A DNA stretch of 64,000 bases. It comes from Nostoc desertorum CM1-VF14 (lineage in GTDB: Bacteria; Cyanobacteriota; Cyanobacteriia; Cyanobacteriales; Nostocaceae). The stretch is taken from assembly GCA_019359245.1 (NCBI GenBank), contig JAHHHR010000025.1:1-64000 (forward strand), written 5' to 3'. The position numbers and the translations under genes are program-made. The notes beneath the pieces are model-generated. The model did not search any database. It saw only the letters and a list, made by a program, of their open reading frames with translations, and was not told where the DNA came from. How positions within the stretch are numbered: position 1 is the stretch's first letter; every line of letters starts with the position of its first letter. Of the stretch, positions 46,130-55,202 are shown in pieces.

Positions 46130-46672
46130 TCAATGACCTAACCAAAATTCCAGAGGATCTATGGTTGACTTACAGTAAGGCCAGCTACGCAAAGTTGCTT
46201 CCATCCCTGGCTCCCAATAGGGTGGTTCTAATCCAAGCCCTAAACATAGATGAGATAGGATGTTGGCAAACTGCTGATTGTGGCCGAAGTCTCCTAGATG
46301 GGCATGGGCGTATTCATGAATGACTATACCAAACCAGTCTTTAGGTGCAACACGACCAACATCTACCAGAATGGTAATTGGGTTTATGAGAATATTACAC
46401 AGCCCGTCAATGCCGAAGGATTGAGCTATGGGGACTGCAAAAATTTGGATGTGGCGACGCTCTTGGGGATGAAAACACTCATGACAAAGCTGTAGATAGG
46501 CGTTGATCTGAGCGTTAACGGTGTTAATATTATCGCCAATCCAAGTACAAATGGGGATGCGATCGCGCAGGTTATCGAACACATCCACCATACCCGGTTC
46601 TAGGGCAAACCCCTGTACTCGATGCAGATAATCTCGGCCACGAGCAAAAGCATCGGTCTGCTTAAGAATCAT
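46130..46672 (-). CDS. SprT-like HEYAH zinc metalloprotease-like protein
   Basis: A 180-residue soluble protein. The motif H-E-Y-A-H (IVIHEYAHAHLGDF) is a zinc-binding HExxH, and GHNQQFANILSHL after it resembles the third-ligand region of SprT-like proteases. No signal peptide is present. Its ATG follows directly after the TGA of the upstream cpcS gene, so the two are co-translated. Function is unknown: a role in phycobiliprotein or linker turnover is only suggested by the pairing. I found no better family name. Confidence 0.65.
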   Translation of the reverse strand: MILKQTDAFARGRDYLHRVQGFALEPGMVDVFDNLRDRIPICTWIGDNINTVNAQINAYLQLCHECFHPQERRHIQIFAVPIAQSFGIDGLCNILINPITILVDVGRVAPKDWFGIVIHEYAHAHLGDFGHNQQFANILSHLCLGLGLEPPYWEPGMEATLRSWPYCKSTIDPLEFWLGH

Positions 46673-47293
46673 TCACCAACCCAAAACTGAATAAAACTGG
46701 CTTTTTTCCGGAACATCCGACCTAAGTCTTTCTGTTACATTTTCTGTATTGGAAACCTCAACAGAAGTTTCAATACGGGTTTCTGTACAAAATGATGCCG
46801 TGCTGAACCCACCAAACCGTTTTACTGTACTGGTTCGTAGTCGCATATTTGGGCTGGCGAACCAGAATCTTTCAATGGAACTCATTGTTTCATATTCGGT
46901 TGTCAACACTAGCCCATCTTCATCATCCATGTGAAAAAGACCGACTACAGGCACAATTTCAGCGTAGCCTCTTTCACGCAGTAATTTACCACCCCTGGGG
47001 TTATCAACATCAGGCACGATCGCAAATATGGTTTTCCCTTGATGGTTCTCGTCACCCTCTCTGTCCCAAGACATCGTTCCTAGCCACTGCACCCGCGATC
47101 CACCTACCGAAAGGCTAGGGTCAATCTGGTGATACTGGCACAGTTCAATGATTTCTGGATGATCGGCATCTAGAGTTTCTACCTGTATATCCGATTCTCC
47201 TACTTCTGAGCGCTTAAAGGCTAAGTGATGAGTTGCCCGTTGCGATCGCCACTTACCAGCACTAAGCTGAAAAAAGTCCATTGCGTCTATCAA
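46673..47293 (-). CDS. cpcS: Phycobiliprotein bilin lyase of the CpcS/CpeS family
   Basis: A 206-residue lipocalin-fold lyase that attaches phycocyanobilin to Cys-84 type positions of phycobiliproteins. The family sequence is unmistakable: AMDFFQLSAGKWRSQRATHH near the start, then LDADHPEIIELC, NPRGGKLLRERGYAEIVPVV, TEYETMSSIERFWF and KRFGGFSTASFC. A few residues added at the N-terminus (MID) suggest the start may be M5. It is the first gene of a two-gene unit with the HEYAH protein, stop and start touching (TGAATG). Confidence 0.93.
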   Translation of the reverse strand: MIDAMDFFQLSAGKWRSQRATHHLAFKRSEVGESDIQVETLDADHPEIIELCQYHQIDPSLSVGGSRVQWLGTMSWDREGDENHQGKTIFAIVPDVDNPRGGKLLRERGYAEIVPVVGLFHMDDEDGLVLTTEYETMSSIERFWFASPNMRLRTSTVKRFGGFSTASFCTETRIETSVEVSNTENVTERLRSDVPEKSQFYSVLGW

Positions 47294-47742
47294 TCTTCTG
47301 ACTCCTACTTAAATACTCCTGGAAATGATGTTTTACGCGTTTTTTATTTTTAAAGTTTTTGGTATATAAACATTCTAAACATTACAGCGATTAGTGGTCA
47401 GCTTCAAGACCTGATTGATTCACGTTACTACAAAGTAATCCCAGAAATTGCCTGTTGTGCTATATGTCTGCTGTTTCGGTTGCGATGATTACGGGTGCTT
47501 TTAGATGCTGTAATCCTCAGTAGGGAAATTACCTTCATAGAAATTTAACCCTACTTAGAGCAAGTACTGTACGATTATCCCAAGTTTATTAGCGCTAGGC
47601 TGTGCTTCGGAGGCTCATCTGGTCGGGAAATGTGTGCTAACGATAGTAGACTGGTTAATTAGGGCGAATACGACGAGTAATTAATAGGGAATAGAGACGT
47701 GATGAATCGCATCCGTCTCTACAATAATTGGAAGTAATACAG
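47294..47742. other. Gene-free stretch
   Basis: No gene is supported. A short frame without start codon at about 47379-47489 (GQLQDLIDSRYYKVIPEIA) may be a remnant but cannot be named. A GAGACG palindrome lies at 47693-47720, just past the acyltransferase stop. Confidence 0.45.
47693..47720. repeat. GAGACG palindrome at acyltransferase 3' end
   Basis: AGAGACG (47693-47699) pairs with CGTCTCT (47714-47720). Similar palindromes occur at 51331-51365 and 59143-59170, each also just downstream of a reverse-strand gene. Confidence 0.6.
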
Positions 47743-48945
47743 TTAAGCTTGATTTAAACGTCTATTTTTTATCCAAGACATGATTAGATTTCTAAACTTG
47801 TCTGTTTTTGCTTCAGTAAAATGTGCGATGACAACCGCATATAAGAATACAAATATAACTATGATAAGTGCCAAGAATAAGTGTAGAATATCTGGTTCCC
47901 AAGGGCGATCGCCAATTACACATGCTCTGATAAAACACAGTATCGGCATATGGACGAGATAAAGAGTGTATGAACATCCTGCTAAAGCTTTAGAAAATTT
48001 TTCGTATATTCCTTCTTGCCTTATTTGACTACGACTATTAACTAGGAGATATATCATAACAGCAGTAGAAGTTCCTATTAAAAAATCTGCTATCTCCCGG
48101 CTAGATATAAAACGTTCACTTGTTAAGGCAATGTACAAAATTAGTATAGACAAAATAGTGAGTAAATTTAGGATATTGTTTTTCTTAAGATATTTAGAAG
48201 GATGACATATACTAACTAATGCTCCCATCAGCCAAACCAAAAAATACATTCTAATACCCGAACCAACCATTAATAATATGCCTGAAGTCAAACAAGCGTA
48301 GAAAACACGCGCTTTTAAGGATTTAACACAAAAAAATAGGATGATTGAAGGAAAAAGCATATAGTACCAAAATTCATAGGCTAAAGTCCAAACTGCCTTA
48401 TTTGAACCAAATAAATCTACAAAAATTGTTTGGAAAAAAGCTACAGTTCCCAAAGCATTTTGGAATGTAAAATTTTCCAAAATTTTATAAGTTGCTAAAT
48501 GACCGTTATGAAACTTTTCTCCATAAAAGCTATCTTGTCCAGTACCAAATATTTTTATACCTAGAAAATCCCAAAAGGAAGATAGTAATAAAGCAGGAAT
48601 CAATACTACATATAACCGTGTTAAACGATCTACTAAATAATTAACCCAAGACCACTGCTTCTGCTGAATTCTTCTTATTACGCTAGCTGAAATAAAAAAT
48701 CCACTTAGCACAAAAAAAATCATTACAGATTGATGACCCAATACTGTTAATGAATTTAATCTTTTTATCAAAAAACTAGGATTACTAATTTCTGAATACT
48801 CTATAAATAATAAAAGTCTCATATGACCGAGAAAAACTAATAAAGCAGCTAAACCTCTTAATAAATCAAGATGAGTAGACCATCGATAATTCCTTATTGA
48901 AGGAATATTATAAATAGGCTGTGTCTGAGTTTCTGTTTCTAGCAT
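47743..48945 (-). CDS. Acyltransferase family 3 (OafA/YrhL-like) membrane protein
   Basis: A 400-residue protein with about ten membrane segments. The N-terminal WSTHLDLLRGLAALLVFLGH with its RG-H pair, HQSVMIFFVLSGFFIS, and the later YTLYLVHMPIL are hallmark positions of acyltransferase 3 enzymes, which O-acetylate cell-surface sugars or peptidoglycan-linked polymers. The substrate is not readable here. It is flanked by long gene-free stretches on both sides and appears to be monocistronic. Codon use is more AT-rich than in its neighbours, so horizontal origin is possible. Confidence 0.9.
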   Translation of the reverse strand: MLETETQTQPIYNIPSIRNYRWSTHLDLLRGLAALLVFLGHMRLLLFIEYSEISNPSFLIKRLNSLTVLGHQSVMIFFVLSGFFISASVIRRIQQKQWSWVNYLVDRLTRLYVVLIPALLLSSFWDFLGIKIFGTGQDSFYGEKFHNGHLATYKILENFTFQNALGTVAFFQTIFVDLFGSNKAVWTLAYEFWYYMLFPSIILFFCVKSLKARVFYACLTSGILLMVGSGIRMYFLVWLMGALVSICHPSKYLKKNNILNLLTILSILILYIALTSERFISSREIADFLIGTSTAVMIYLLVNSRSQIRQEGIYEKFSKALAGCSYTLYLVHMPILCFIRACVIGDRPWEPDILHLFLALIIVIFVFLYAVVIAHFTEAKTDKFRNLIMSWIKNRRLNQA

Positions 48946-49843
48946 TTTGGGTATTTAACAAAGATAGATAAAATTGTTATAGGAAAGGATAATAAAGCCA
49001 GATTCTGCGATGTCTTATCCCTCTTATTTCAGAGTAGATAATCCAATAGATGAAAGACTTCTGACCCCCCAATACCGTGCTGTTTCGCCTGAATTCCTTC
49101 CCCATAAATGAGCAAATGTGGGGTTATTAGGATTTATTAAATAATTACGTAGACATGAGATATGTCTCACTTTCAATAGCAAATTGTGCCACTCAAAAGG
49201 TATATACAGAGGTGTGCCAATATATTAAAAAAAGTAAAGTTAATTCATTTTAGGAAGTTATTAATTGCACTACAAAAATATTTTCCTAATTAAACCTTTA
49301 AAACATAAAAAAATATCAACATAAAATTGGGAGTTCAATACAATAAATAATATACAATTATCTATATATGAATACTTATAAGTTTCCAAGAAGGGTTTTT
49401 AAAGCTTGTCCAAAGTTTATGGGAGCTTCATTAAACTCCAATTAGGAGGATAAGATGCCTTAAACAAGACTGAGGAATCTAATTATCAAGGAATTAGTGC
49501 TCTTTTATTAGTCTAAAAAATAATATAGAAGTAACTTGGCTTGAACTTCATTCAATTTAAGGTACTTCTATATTGATAGGAACTCATAACAACAAAGTTT
49601 TTTGACTTTTATCTAGTGACGGTAAAAAAGCAGCGTTAGATAGCAATCTTGTGTAAATTTTACCTAAAAGATAAAATGTATCAGGGTTTGTGTGAAATAG
49701 TATTAGATACTTACAAAGAAAGAATTATTCCAGAAACGGAAAAAACTCATGATAGCATCTTCAGATATCAGGCTAACCTGAACAATGCTATCATGAGTCA
49801 CAAAAATTAGATGTGTACATCTGTACACCACTACAGAGGCTTA
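48946..49843. other. 900-bp AT-rich gene-free stretch
   Basis: No gene is supported over nearly 900 bp. The right end carries the glgA terminator (49736-49798). A 33-codon frame at about 49156 has no family features. The rest is AT-rich. Confidence 0.5.
49736..49798 (-). terminator. Nested-palindrome terminator of glgA
   Basis: ACTCATGATAGCAT (49745-49758) and ATGCTATCATGAGT (49785-49798) form a perfect 14-bp stem; inside lies a second hairpin TCAGG-CTAA-CCTGA (49768-49781). On the reverse strand the outer stem is followed by a T-run. Confidence 0.8.
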
Positions 49844-51280
49844 TTACTTACTAGTAGCGATCGCTTCGTTTAATACTAACTCTGGTTCTGGTGTCTCCTC
49901 TTCTTCTGGCAAACCGTAAATTGACCTATACAACTTCACGTACTCTTTGGCAGATTGATACCAACTAAAGTCTTCACTCATGCCCCGCTTTTGTAGTTCT
50001 TGCCATTGTGGTTTAAAACGAAAGCCTTCCCAAGCCCGGATCATACAGGTGAAAAGGTCTAGCGGTTCATAGCGGTCAAAGCAATAACCAGTGCCTGCTG
50101 CATTTTCGGGGTCGTGATGGCTTACGGTGTCAACTAATCCACCTGTGCGGCGGACAATGGGCACAGAACCGTAGCGCAAAGACATCATTTGGCTAATACC
50201 GCATGGTTCAAAACGACTAGGCATTAAGAAAGCGTCAGTACCAGCGTAGATCCGGCGAGACAGGGCATCGTTATACAGTAAGTAAGTTGCCATGCGTCCG
50301 GGGAACCGGGATGCTAATTGCCACATCTGAGTTTCATAATAGCGATCGCCTGTCCCCAACAGCACAAACTGTGCATCTGTATAAGAAAGGAAGCGATCAA
50401 GGATTTGCAATATCAAATCAATACCTTTTTGTTCCACTAATCGGGTCACAATCCCAATTAAAAAGGCTTTGGAGTTGACTTCTAATCCTACTTCTTCTTG
50501 CAAAGCAATTTTGTTGGCTTTGCGTTTCTCCAAGGTATCAGCAGTGAAGGTTTGGGCAATGTATTTATCATTTTCTGGGTTATAAACTTCAGTATCTATG
50601 CCGTTAATAATCCCAGATAATTTACCGCTAATAAAGGACAGCAAACCTTCTAATGTTTCACCATAAGTAGGTGTCTTGATTTGCTCTGCATAAGTGGGCG
50701 AAACTGTATTTACCTTATTGGCAAATTGCACCGCCGCCGCCATTGTGTTGTGTCCTTGCATATACCAAGGACACCAAGTAATTTTTTCTAAGTACCAACG
50801 CCACGGCCCTTGATAAGCCAGATTATGAATGGTGAAGACTGTGGTGATATCAGGATCTTGGTGCATCCAAACGGGAATCATCCCCGTATGCCAATCGTGA
50901 CAATGGATGACTTCTGGTTTCCAGTAATTCCAGGCAAATTCGGCTGCACCATTGGAAAAGAACGTGAACCGCCAGTCTTCATCATCTCCCGAATAAATCC
51001 GGCGGGGTAGGAAAACGGGATGTCCAAATAAGTACAAGGGAACATCAGTACCAGGCAGAACGCTTTCATAAACAGCAAATTCCTGGAACATCGCAGATCC
51101 CCGCCAGATGGGTTCTTTGGGAATTTCCATTTTATCTGGCAGGAAGCCATAGTAAGGCAAGAATATCCGTACATCATGCCCCATTTCTCTCAGAAATTTG
51201 GGTAATGCCCCAACAACATCACCCATTCCTCCTACTTTGGCAATGGGTGCTGCCTCTGCTGCAACAAATAGAATCCGCAT
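49844..51280 (-). CDS. glgA: Glycogen synthase
   Basis: A 478-residue GT5 glycosyltransferase that extends alpha-1,4-glucan chains from ADP-glucose. The ADP-glucose binding motif KVGGMGDVVGALP is at the N-terminus; the second domain has IVTRLVEQKGIDLI and the catalytic PSRFEPCGISQM with RRTGGLVDTV. Length and start are normal for cyanobacterial GlgA. The C-terminus carries an acidic tail (LPEEEETPEPELVL). It lies downstream of hemC on the same strand, 140 bp away with a palindrome between; co-transcription is doubtful. A strong nested-hairpin terminator follows. Confidence 0.97.
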   Translation of the reverse strand: MRILFVAAEAAPIAKVGGMGDVVGALPKFLREMGHDVRIFLPYYGFLPDKMEIPKEPIWRGSAMFQEFAVYESVLPGTDVPLYLFGHPVFLPRRIYSGDDEDWRFTFFSNGAAEFAWNYWKPEVIHCHDWHTGMIPVWMHQDPDITTVFTIHNLAYQGPWRWYLEKITWCPWYMQGHNTMAAAVQFANKVNTVSPTYAEQIKTPTYGETLEGLLSFISGKLSGIINGIDTEVYNPENDKYIAQTFTADTLEKRKANKIALQEEVGLEVNSKAFLIGIVTRLVEQKGIDLILQILDRFLSYTDAQFVLLGTGDRYYETQMWQLASRFPGRMATYLLYNDALSRRIYAGTDAFLMPSRFEPCGISQMMSLRYGSVPIVRRTGGLVDTVSHHDPENAAGTGYCFDRYEPLDLFTCMIRAWEGFRFKPQWQELQKRGMSEDFSWYQSAKEYVKLYRSIYGLPEEEETPEPELVLNEAIATSK

Positions 51281-51330
51281 GGTAATTTTTGCTTCCCCGG
51301 TTCTGTCTATATTGTCAAATTAACTCTATG

Positions 51331-51365
51331 ATGCCGGCAAACGCGATTTGTCGCGTCTGGCACAT
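51331..51365. repeat. GCGATTTGTCGC-type palindrome between glgA and hemC
   Basis: ACGCGA (51341-51346) and TCGCGT (51351-51356) form a stem around TTTG, extended imperfectly by ATGCC and GGCACAT. It resembles the GACGCGATAAATCGCGTC palindrome common in Nostoc intergenic regions. Confidence 0.6.
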
Positions 51366-51420
51366 ATGAAAGTGCAACGGCGATCAATTCTTATCTAATC
51401 ACATCGGCTTGCCCAATTGC

Positions 51421-52392
51421 TTAAGAACCGCGCTGAATCACCGCAAAAATTTCTGATAAAATTTCTTGCGCTCCCTGTTGCCGCAACACTTGGGCTAGTT
51501 CTATGCCTAGTGCTTCAGCATTATTGGCAATCCCTGTGACGGTATCTTTTACGAACTTTTGACCATCTACACTGGCCACTATCCCTGTTAAGGTCAAATT
51601 CTCACCAGATACTTCTGTATTTACACCAATAGGTACTTGACAGCCACCTTCTAGAGAGCGTAAGAAAGAGCGTTCAGCAAGACAGCGATCGCGTGTTTCG
51701 GGGTGTTCGATCGCTTTGAGTAGAGATAGCACTTCACTATCATCAGCACGGCATTCTATACCCAAGGCTCCTTGTCCAACAGCGTGCAGGGAGATTTCTT
51801 TGGGGAGAAGTTGATGAACGCGATCGCCCATTCCCAATCTCTCTAACCCTGCTGCTGCCAAAATTAGAGCATCGTATTCGCCTGCATCTAGTTTTGCCAA
51901 CCGTGTAATCAAGTTTCCCCGCACATCCTTAAAGGTAAAGTGCGGGAAATGGTGGCGTAACTGCGCTAACCGCCGCAGCGAAGATGTACCAATTACAGCA
52001 CCTTCTGGCAATGTATCAATTTGTTTATCTTTGTGCTTTTCATGCACCACTAATGCATCTGCTGGATTTTCGCGTTCAGTAATGGCTGCCAGTGTTAACC
52101 CTTCTGGTAAATGAGTCGGCAGATCCTTGAGGGAATGAACCGCAAAGTCAATCTCCTGATTGAGCATTCCAACTTCAAGTTCTTTAGTAAAAAGTCCTTT
52201 ATCGCCAATCTTAGCTAGTGCTACGTCCAAGATTTTATCGCCTTGGGTAGACATGGTGTGGACTTCAAAAATGATATCAGGAAAGCTTTTCTGAAGTTGC
52301 TCTTGTACCCAGTAGGTCTGAACCAGAGCAAGTTGGCTTTTGCGTGAACCAATCCGAATAGTGCGTGGGGGACTAGAAACAACTGAAGTCAT
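51421..52392 (-). CDS. hemC: Porphobilinogen deaminase
   Basis: Hydroxymethylbilane synthase, which joins four porphobilinogen units on the way to heme and chlorophyll. Recognisable blocks are TIRIGSRKSQLALVQTYWVQ at the start, EVHTMSTQGDKILD, FTKELEVGMLNQEIDFAVHS, GTSSLRRLAQL and the cofactor cysteine in LEGGCQVPIGV. The frame is open from 52431, but the normal length (323 residues) and N-terminus fit the ATG at 52392 (MTSVVSSPP); the extra 13 residues look non-coding. It precedes glgA on the same strand. Confidence 0.96.
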   Translation of the reverse strand: MTSVVSSPPRTIRIGSRKSQLALVQTYWVQEQLQKSFPDIIFEVHTMSTQGDKILDVALAKIGDKGLFTKELEVGMLNQEIDFAVHSLKDLPTHLPEGLTLAAITERENPADALVVHEKHKDKQIDTLPEGAVIGTSSLRRLAQLRHHFPHFTFKDVRGNLITRLAKLDAGEYDALILAAAGLERLGMGDRVHQLLPKEISLHAVGQGALGIECRADDSEVLSLLKAIEHPETRDRCLAERSFLRSLEGGCQVPIGVNTEVSGENLTLTGIVASVDGQKFVKDTVTGIANNAEALGIELAQVLRQQGAQEILSEIFAVIQRGS

Positions 52393-52661
52393 AAAACAAT
52401 ATATCAAACTAGGCGATAAATTCACTCTCATCTAGACTACCGTAGTCAGAGACTCATACCAATCTTGGGGTTTGGATTTTGGATTTTGGATTACAATTCT
52501 TTACCTAACGCTGGTTTTAGGAATCTCAAACAATTTTATTGAGTACAGCATTATTACGGTACGATCCACTATATTTATTACTTGCAGACAATAAAAATAC
52601 ACGGTGCATCGATTGAAAGCTGCTATAAACTTGATGTAGGACTTTCGGAGTAGCAGAAAGT

Positions 52662-53228
52662 ATGAGTGTTGCAAAATCTGCATCTCTAACCTTAGAGGAG
52701 TTTCTGAAGTTACCAGAAATAAAGCCTACAAGCCTTTATATTGATAGTGAGATTATCCTAAAGCCAACGCCGAAAACCCGCCACTCCCGACTTCAGGCTA
52801 AGTTGATTGATGGAATTAATGAAGTCACAGAAAAGAAACAAATCGCTTATGCTTTTCCTGAGTTGCGTTGTACTTTTGGTAGTCGGTCAATTGTTCCAGA
52901 TGTGGCGGTTATCCGTTGGCAACAAATTGAGTTTGACGATAACGGAGAACCTGTAGATGATGTGCTAGTTGCTCCGAACTGGACAATTGAAATCCTCTCT
53001 TCAGATCAGAGTTCTAATCGAGTTAGCAGCAATATCTTACACTGCTTAAAATATGGTTGTCAGTTAGGATGGTTGATTGATCCCGATGACCGTTCAGTTC
53101 TCGTTTTTCAACCACATCAACAACCAGAATTTTGTCATAAAGGAGATAGCTTGCCTGTTCTAAATGGTGTTGATTTGAACTTGACTGTAGAACAGGTATT
53201 TGGCTGGTTAAAGATGAAAACAGAGTGA
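52662..53228 (+). CDS. Uma2-family (DUF820) putative endonuclease
   Basis: A 188-residue protein of the same Uma2 superfamily as the gene at 41646, but of a different subgroup. Visible elements are LTLEEFLKLPEIKP, the strand-rich SIVPDVAVIRW and NWTIEILSSDQSSNRVSS, which hold the acidic residues of the PD-(D/E)xK fold, and QLGWLIDPDDRSVLVFQP. It is a single-gene unit. These proteins are abundant in cyanobacteria and not clearly linked to known mobile elements. Confidence 0.88.
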   Translation: MSVAKSASLTLEEFLKLPEIKPTSLYIDSEIILKPTPKTRHSRLQAKLIDGINEVTEKKQIAYAFPELRCTFGSRSIVPDVAVIRWQQIEFDDNGEPVDDVLVAPNWTIEILSSDQSSNRVSSNILHCLKYGCQLGWLIDPDDRSVLVFQPHQQPEFCHKGDSLPVLNGVDLNLTVEQVFGWLKMKTE

Positions 53229-53316
53229 GCAACTTCAGTTTGAGTTGGGCTTCGGCGAAAAAAGTCCTGCCCAGCAATGAATTGAGTATACTTAAGATTT
53301 TCTTTGTGAATTACCT

Positions 53317-53739
53317 TTAAGGGTCAGATTTGAGAAATTCTTGTAATTCTTGGGTTCGTAATTTTGTGGTATTTTCTAGACAACCAGAATAAACGCTAGA
53401 GGCAATACTTCCTCCCTCATATTTGCTTTTCTCAAACTCACAATTGGTATCTCGGAACTTGATCCATGCAAGTTGTGCAGCAATCAATTTCTGTTTCCTA
53501 GATGTTTTTAAGGTAGGTAGCAATTGTTGGTAAACCTGATTCAGTTTTTTATCTGCATTCTGATAAGATAAGTTCGCGCATTGATTAATTGCTGTTTGAG
53601 TTTGAGGATTGTTGCAGTTAAATTTTTGAACTAAGCGAATCTCTAGTAAATCAGGGGTTGTGCCTGCTATTGTCATGGTGGAAGTACCCAAACTGCTGAG
53701 AGTTAGCATACTTGCTAAGACTAGTAATAATTGACGCAT
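53317..53739 (-). CDS. Exported LprI-like (DUF1311) protein
   Basis: A 140-residue protein with a signal sequence (MRQLLLVLASMLTLSSLG) and a small cysteine-bearing domain with FNCNNPQTQTAINQC and LAWIKFRDTNCEFE, matching the lysozyme-inhibitor LprI/DUF1311 pattern. Four cysteines probably form two disulfides outside the cytoplasm. The exact role in cyanobacteria is not known. It is divergent from the lipid kinase gene, 190 bp away. Confidence 0.85.
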   Translation of the reverse strand: MRQLLLVLASMLTLSSLGTSTMTIAGTTPDLLEIRLVQKFNCNNPQTQTAINQCANLSYQNADKKLNQVYQQLLPTLKTSRKQKLIAAQLAWIKFRDTNCEFEKSKYEGGSIASSVYSGCLENTTKLRTQELQEFLKSDP

Positions 53740-53929
53740 GGCAAAATTTTTATTGTTTAAGTATAGACAAAAGATACCAAAATACGCGTCAGCATTGGTA
53801 TGTTTCGACGCAGAAGACTTTTAAACTTCTTACAAAAGGAAAACTAGTCGCCCGAAGGAAGCCGAACTTTCACAAGAATGCTAGAAAGAATTTGGTATTT
53901 TAGTGATCTAAGTTTAGCTTTTATATTTT

Positions 53930-54901
53930 ATGAATCGTTCCGCCTGCCTCATTTTCAATCCAGTTGCTGGTCAGGGTGACCCAGATATAGAACTGGCAGA
54001 AATTCGAGCAATATTAGAGCCAGAAATTGACCTAGATATTTATCTCACAACTGAAGAAATCGACGCTGACGAATTAGCCTATGCAGCGATAGAGCGAGGG
54101 GTAGATGCAATCATTGCTTCAGGGGGAGATGGAACCCTCTCCGCAGCAGCGGCGGCTCTGGTGAGTACTGATATTCCATTTGGGATTATTTCCAGAGGCA
54201 CAGCAAACGCTTTTGCTACAGCTTTAGGAATTCCTGACACGATCGCAGGTGCGTGTGAGACAATTTTGCAGGGAGGAACCCGCCATGTAGACGTAGCCTA
54301 TTGCAACGATCAGCCAATGGTACTTTTAGCAGGTATTGGCTTTGAAGCTGAAACTGTAGAATTGGCAGACAGGGGCGCTAAAAATCGGTTTGGGATGATG
54401 GCCTACGTTTTCGCTGGAATTCAGCAACTGAGAAATTTAAAAAACTTTGATGTTGAAATTGAAACAGAGGACAGGATAATTAAAACCAGTGCCTGTGCAG
54501 TTACAGTAGCAAATGCCGCGCCTCCTACTTCAGTTTTGGCTCAAGGCCCAGCAGGTCTGATTTATGATGATGGGTTACTAGATTTGACGATTGTGGCTCC
54601 AACTAACAAAGCAGGAGCGATCGCAGCTACATTTCATCTATTCCAAACTGCTTCTACAGGTAACGCCGTAGAACGGGATGATATTGGCTTCCTGCGAGCC
54701 AAACAATTTAAAATTACAACTGAGCCACCGCAAAAAGTTGTTCTAGATGGTGAAATAGTGGGCACAACTCCAGTAGAAATTAAGTGTGTACCAGCAGGTT
54801 TGAACATTTTTGTGCCATTAGTAGAAGAAGTTGAGCCAACCGAAAAATTAGAGGGACTCCCTAATCTGACTATTGAGATGAAAGACACGGTAGAGGAGTG
54901 A
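53930..54901 (+). CDS. Diacylglycerol/sphingosine kinase-like lipid kinase (YegS type)
   Basis: A 323-residue soluble kinase. The nucleotide-binding signature is G65-G-D-G-T69 in IIASGGDGTLSAAA, and NPVAGQGDP at the N-terminus and FGIISRGTANAFATALGIP in the middle are family motifs. It phosphorylates a lipid alcohol, possibly diacylglycerol, at the membrane; the substrate is unknown. The gene ends directly before a G-rich intergenic repeat. C-terminal extension (EVEPTEKLEGLPNL) is acidic and probably disordered. Confidence 0.93.
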   Translation: MNRSACLIFNPVAGQGDPDIELAEIRAILEPEIDLDIYLTTEEIDADELAYAAIERGVDAIIASGGDGTLSAAAAALVSTDIPFGIISRGTANAFATALGIPDTIAGACETILQGGTRHVDVAYCNDQPMVLLAGIGFEAETVELADRGAKNRFGMMAYVFAGIQQLRNLKNFDVEIETEDRIIKTSACAVTVANAAPPTSVLAQGPAGLIYDDGLLDLTIVAPTNKAGAIAATFHLFQTASTGNAVERDDIGFLRAKQFKITTEPPQKVVLDGEIVGTTPVEIKCVPAGLNIFVPLVEEVEPTEKLEGLPNLTIEMKDTVEE

Positions 54902-55202
54902 GCAGGGGAGGCAGGGGGCAGGGAGCAGGGAGCAGGGGGCAGGGAGCAGGAAGCAGAGGGGAAGCGGAAAAGATGCTGGAATTCCCCAGCAACCCTTTGG
55001 TTTCATGGGAAATAATATTTATTCATGCTCAATGTTTTATATTCATTTTGAGCGTCAAGTGCCACAAGAAATAATGCGTCTAACCTTCCAGCAAACCTAA
55101 ATATATTTATTTATGGGGTTCTCCCCTCTCTCCCTTGCCCCCTGCTCCCTGCCCCCCTTCCTCTTCTTCGATTCCTAATTGAAAATTCAGGAGTAGGTTG
55201 CA
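54902..55202. repeat. Intergenic G-rich inverted repeat, second copy
   Basis: Purine arm of GGGAGCAGGGGGCAGG-type units at about 54903-54960; complementary pyrimidine arm CCCTTGCCCCCTGCTCC at about 55132-55160. The arms are about 170 bp apart, so a very long hairpin could bring the start of the phosphoesterase next to the kinase gene end. No gene lies between them. Confidence 0.7.

Noticed and set aside
47379..47489. Possible gene remnant GQLQDLIDSRYYKVIPEIA
   Set aside because: No start codon, no match I can name, only about 36 codons; kept as an unresolved stretch.
49156..49257. 33-codon frame in the AT-rich gap before glgA
   Set aside because: No ribosome site, no family features, random occurrence likely.
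54902..55202. CRISPR-like array
   Set aside because: The repeats are contiguous G-rich units without unique spacers and form inverted, not direct, copies; no cas gene nearby.
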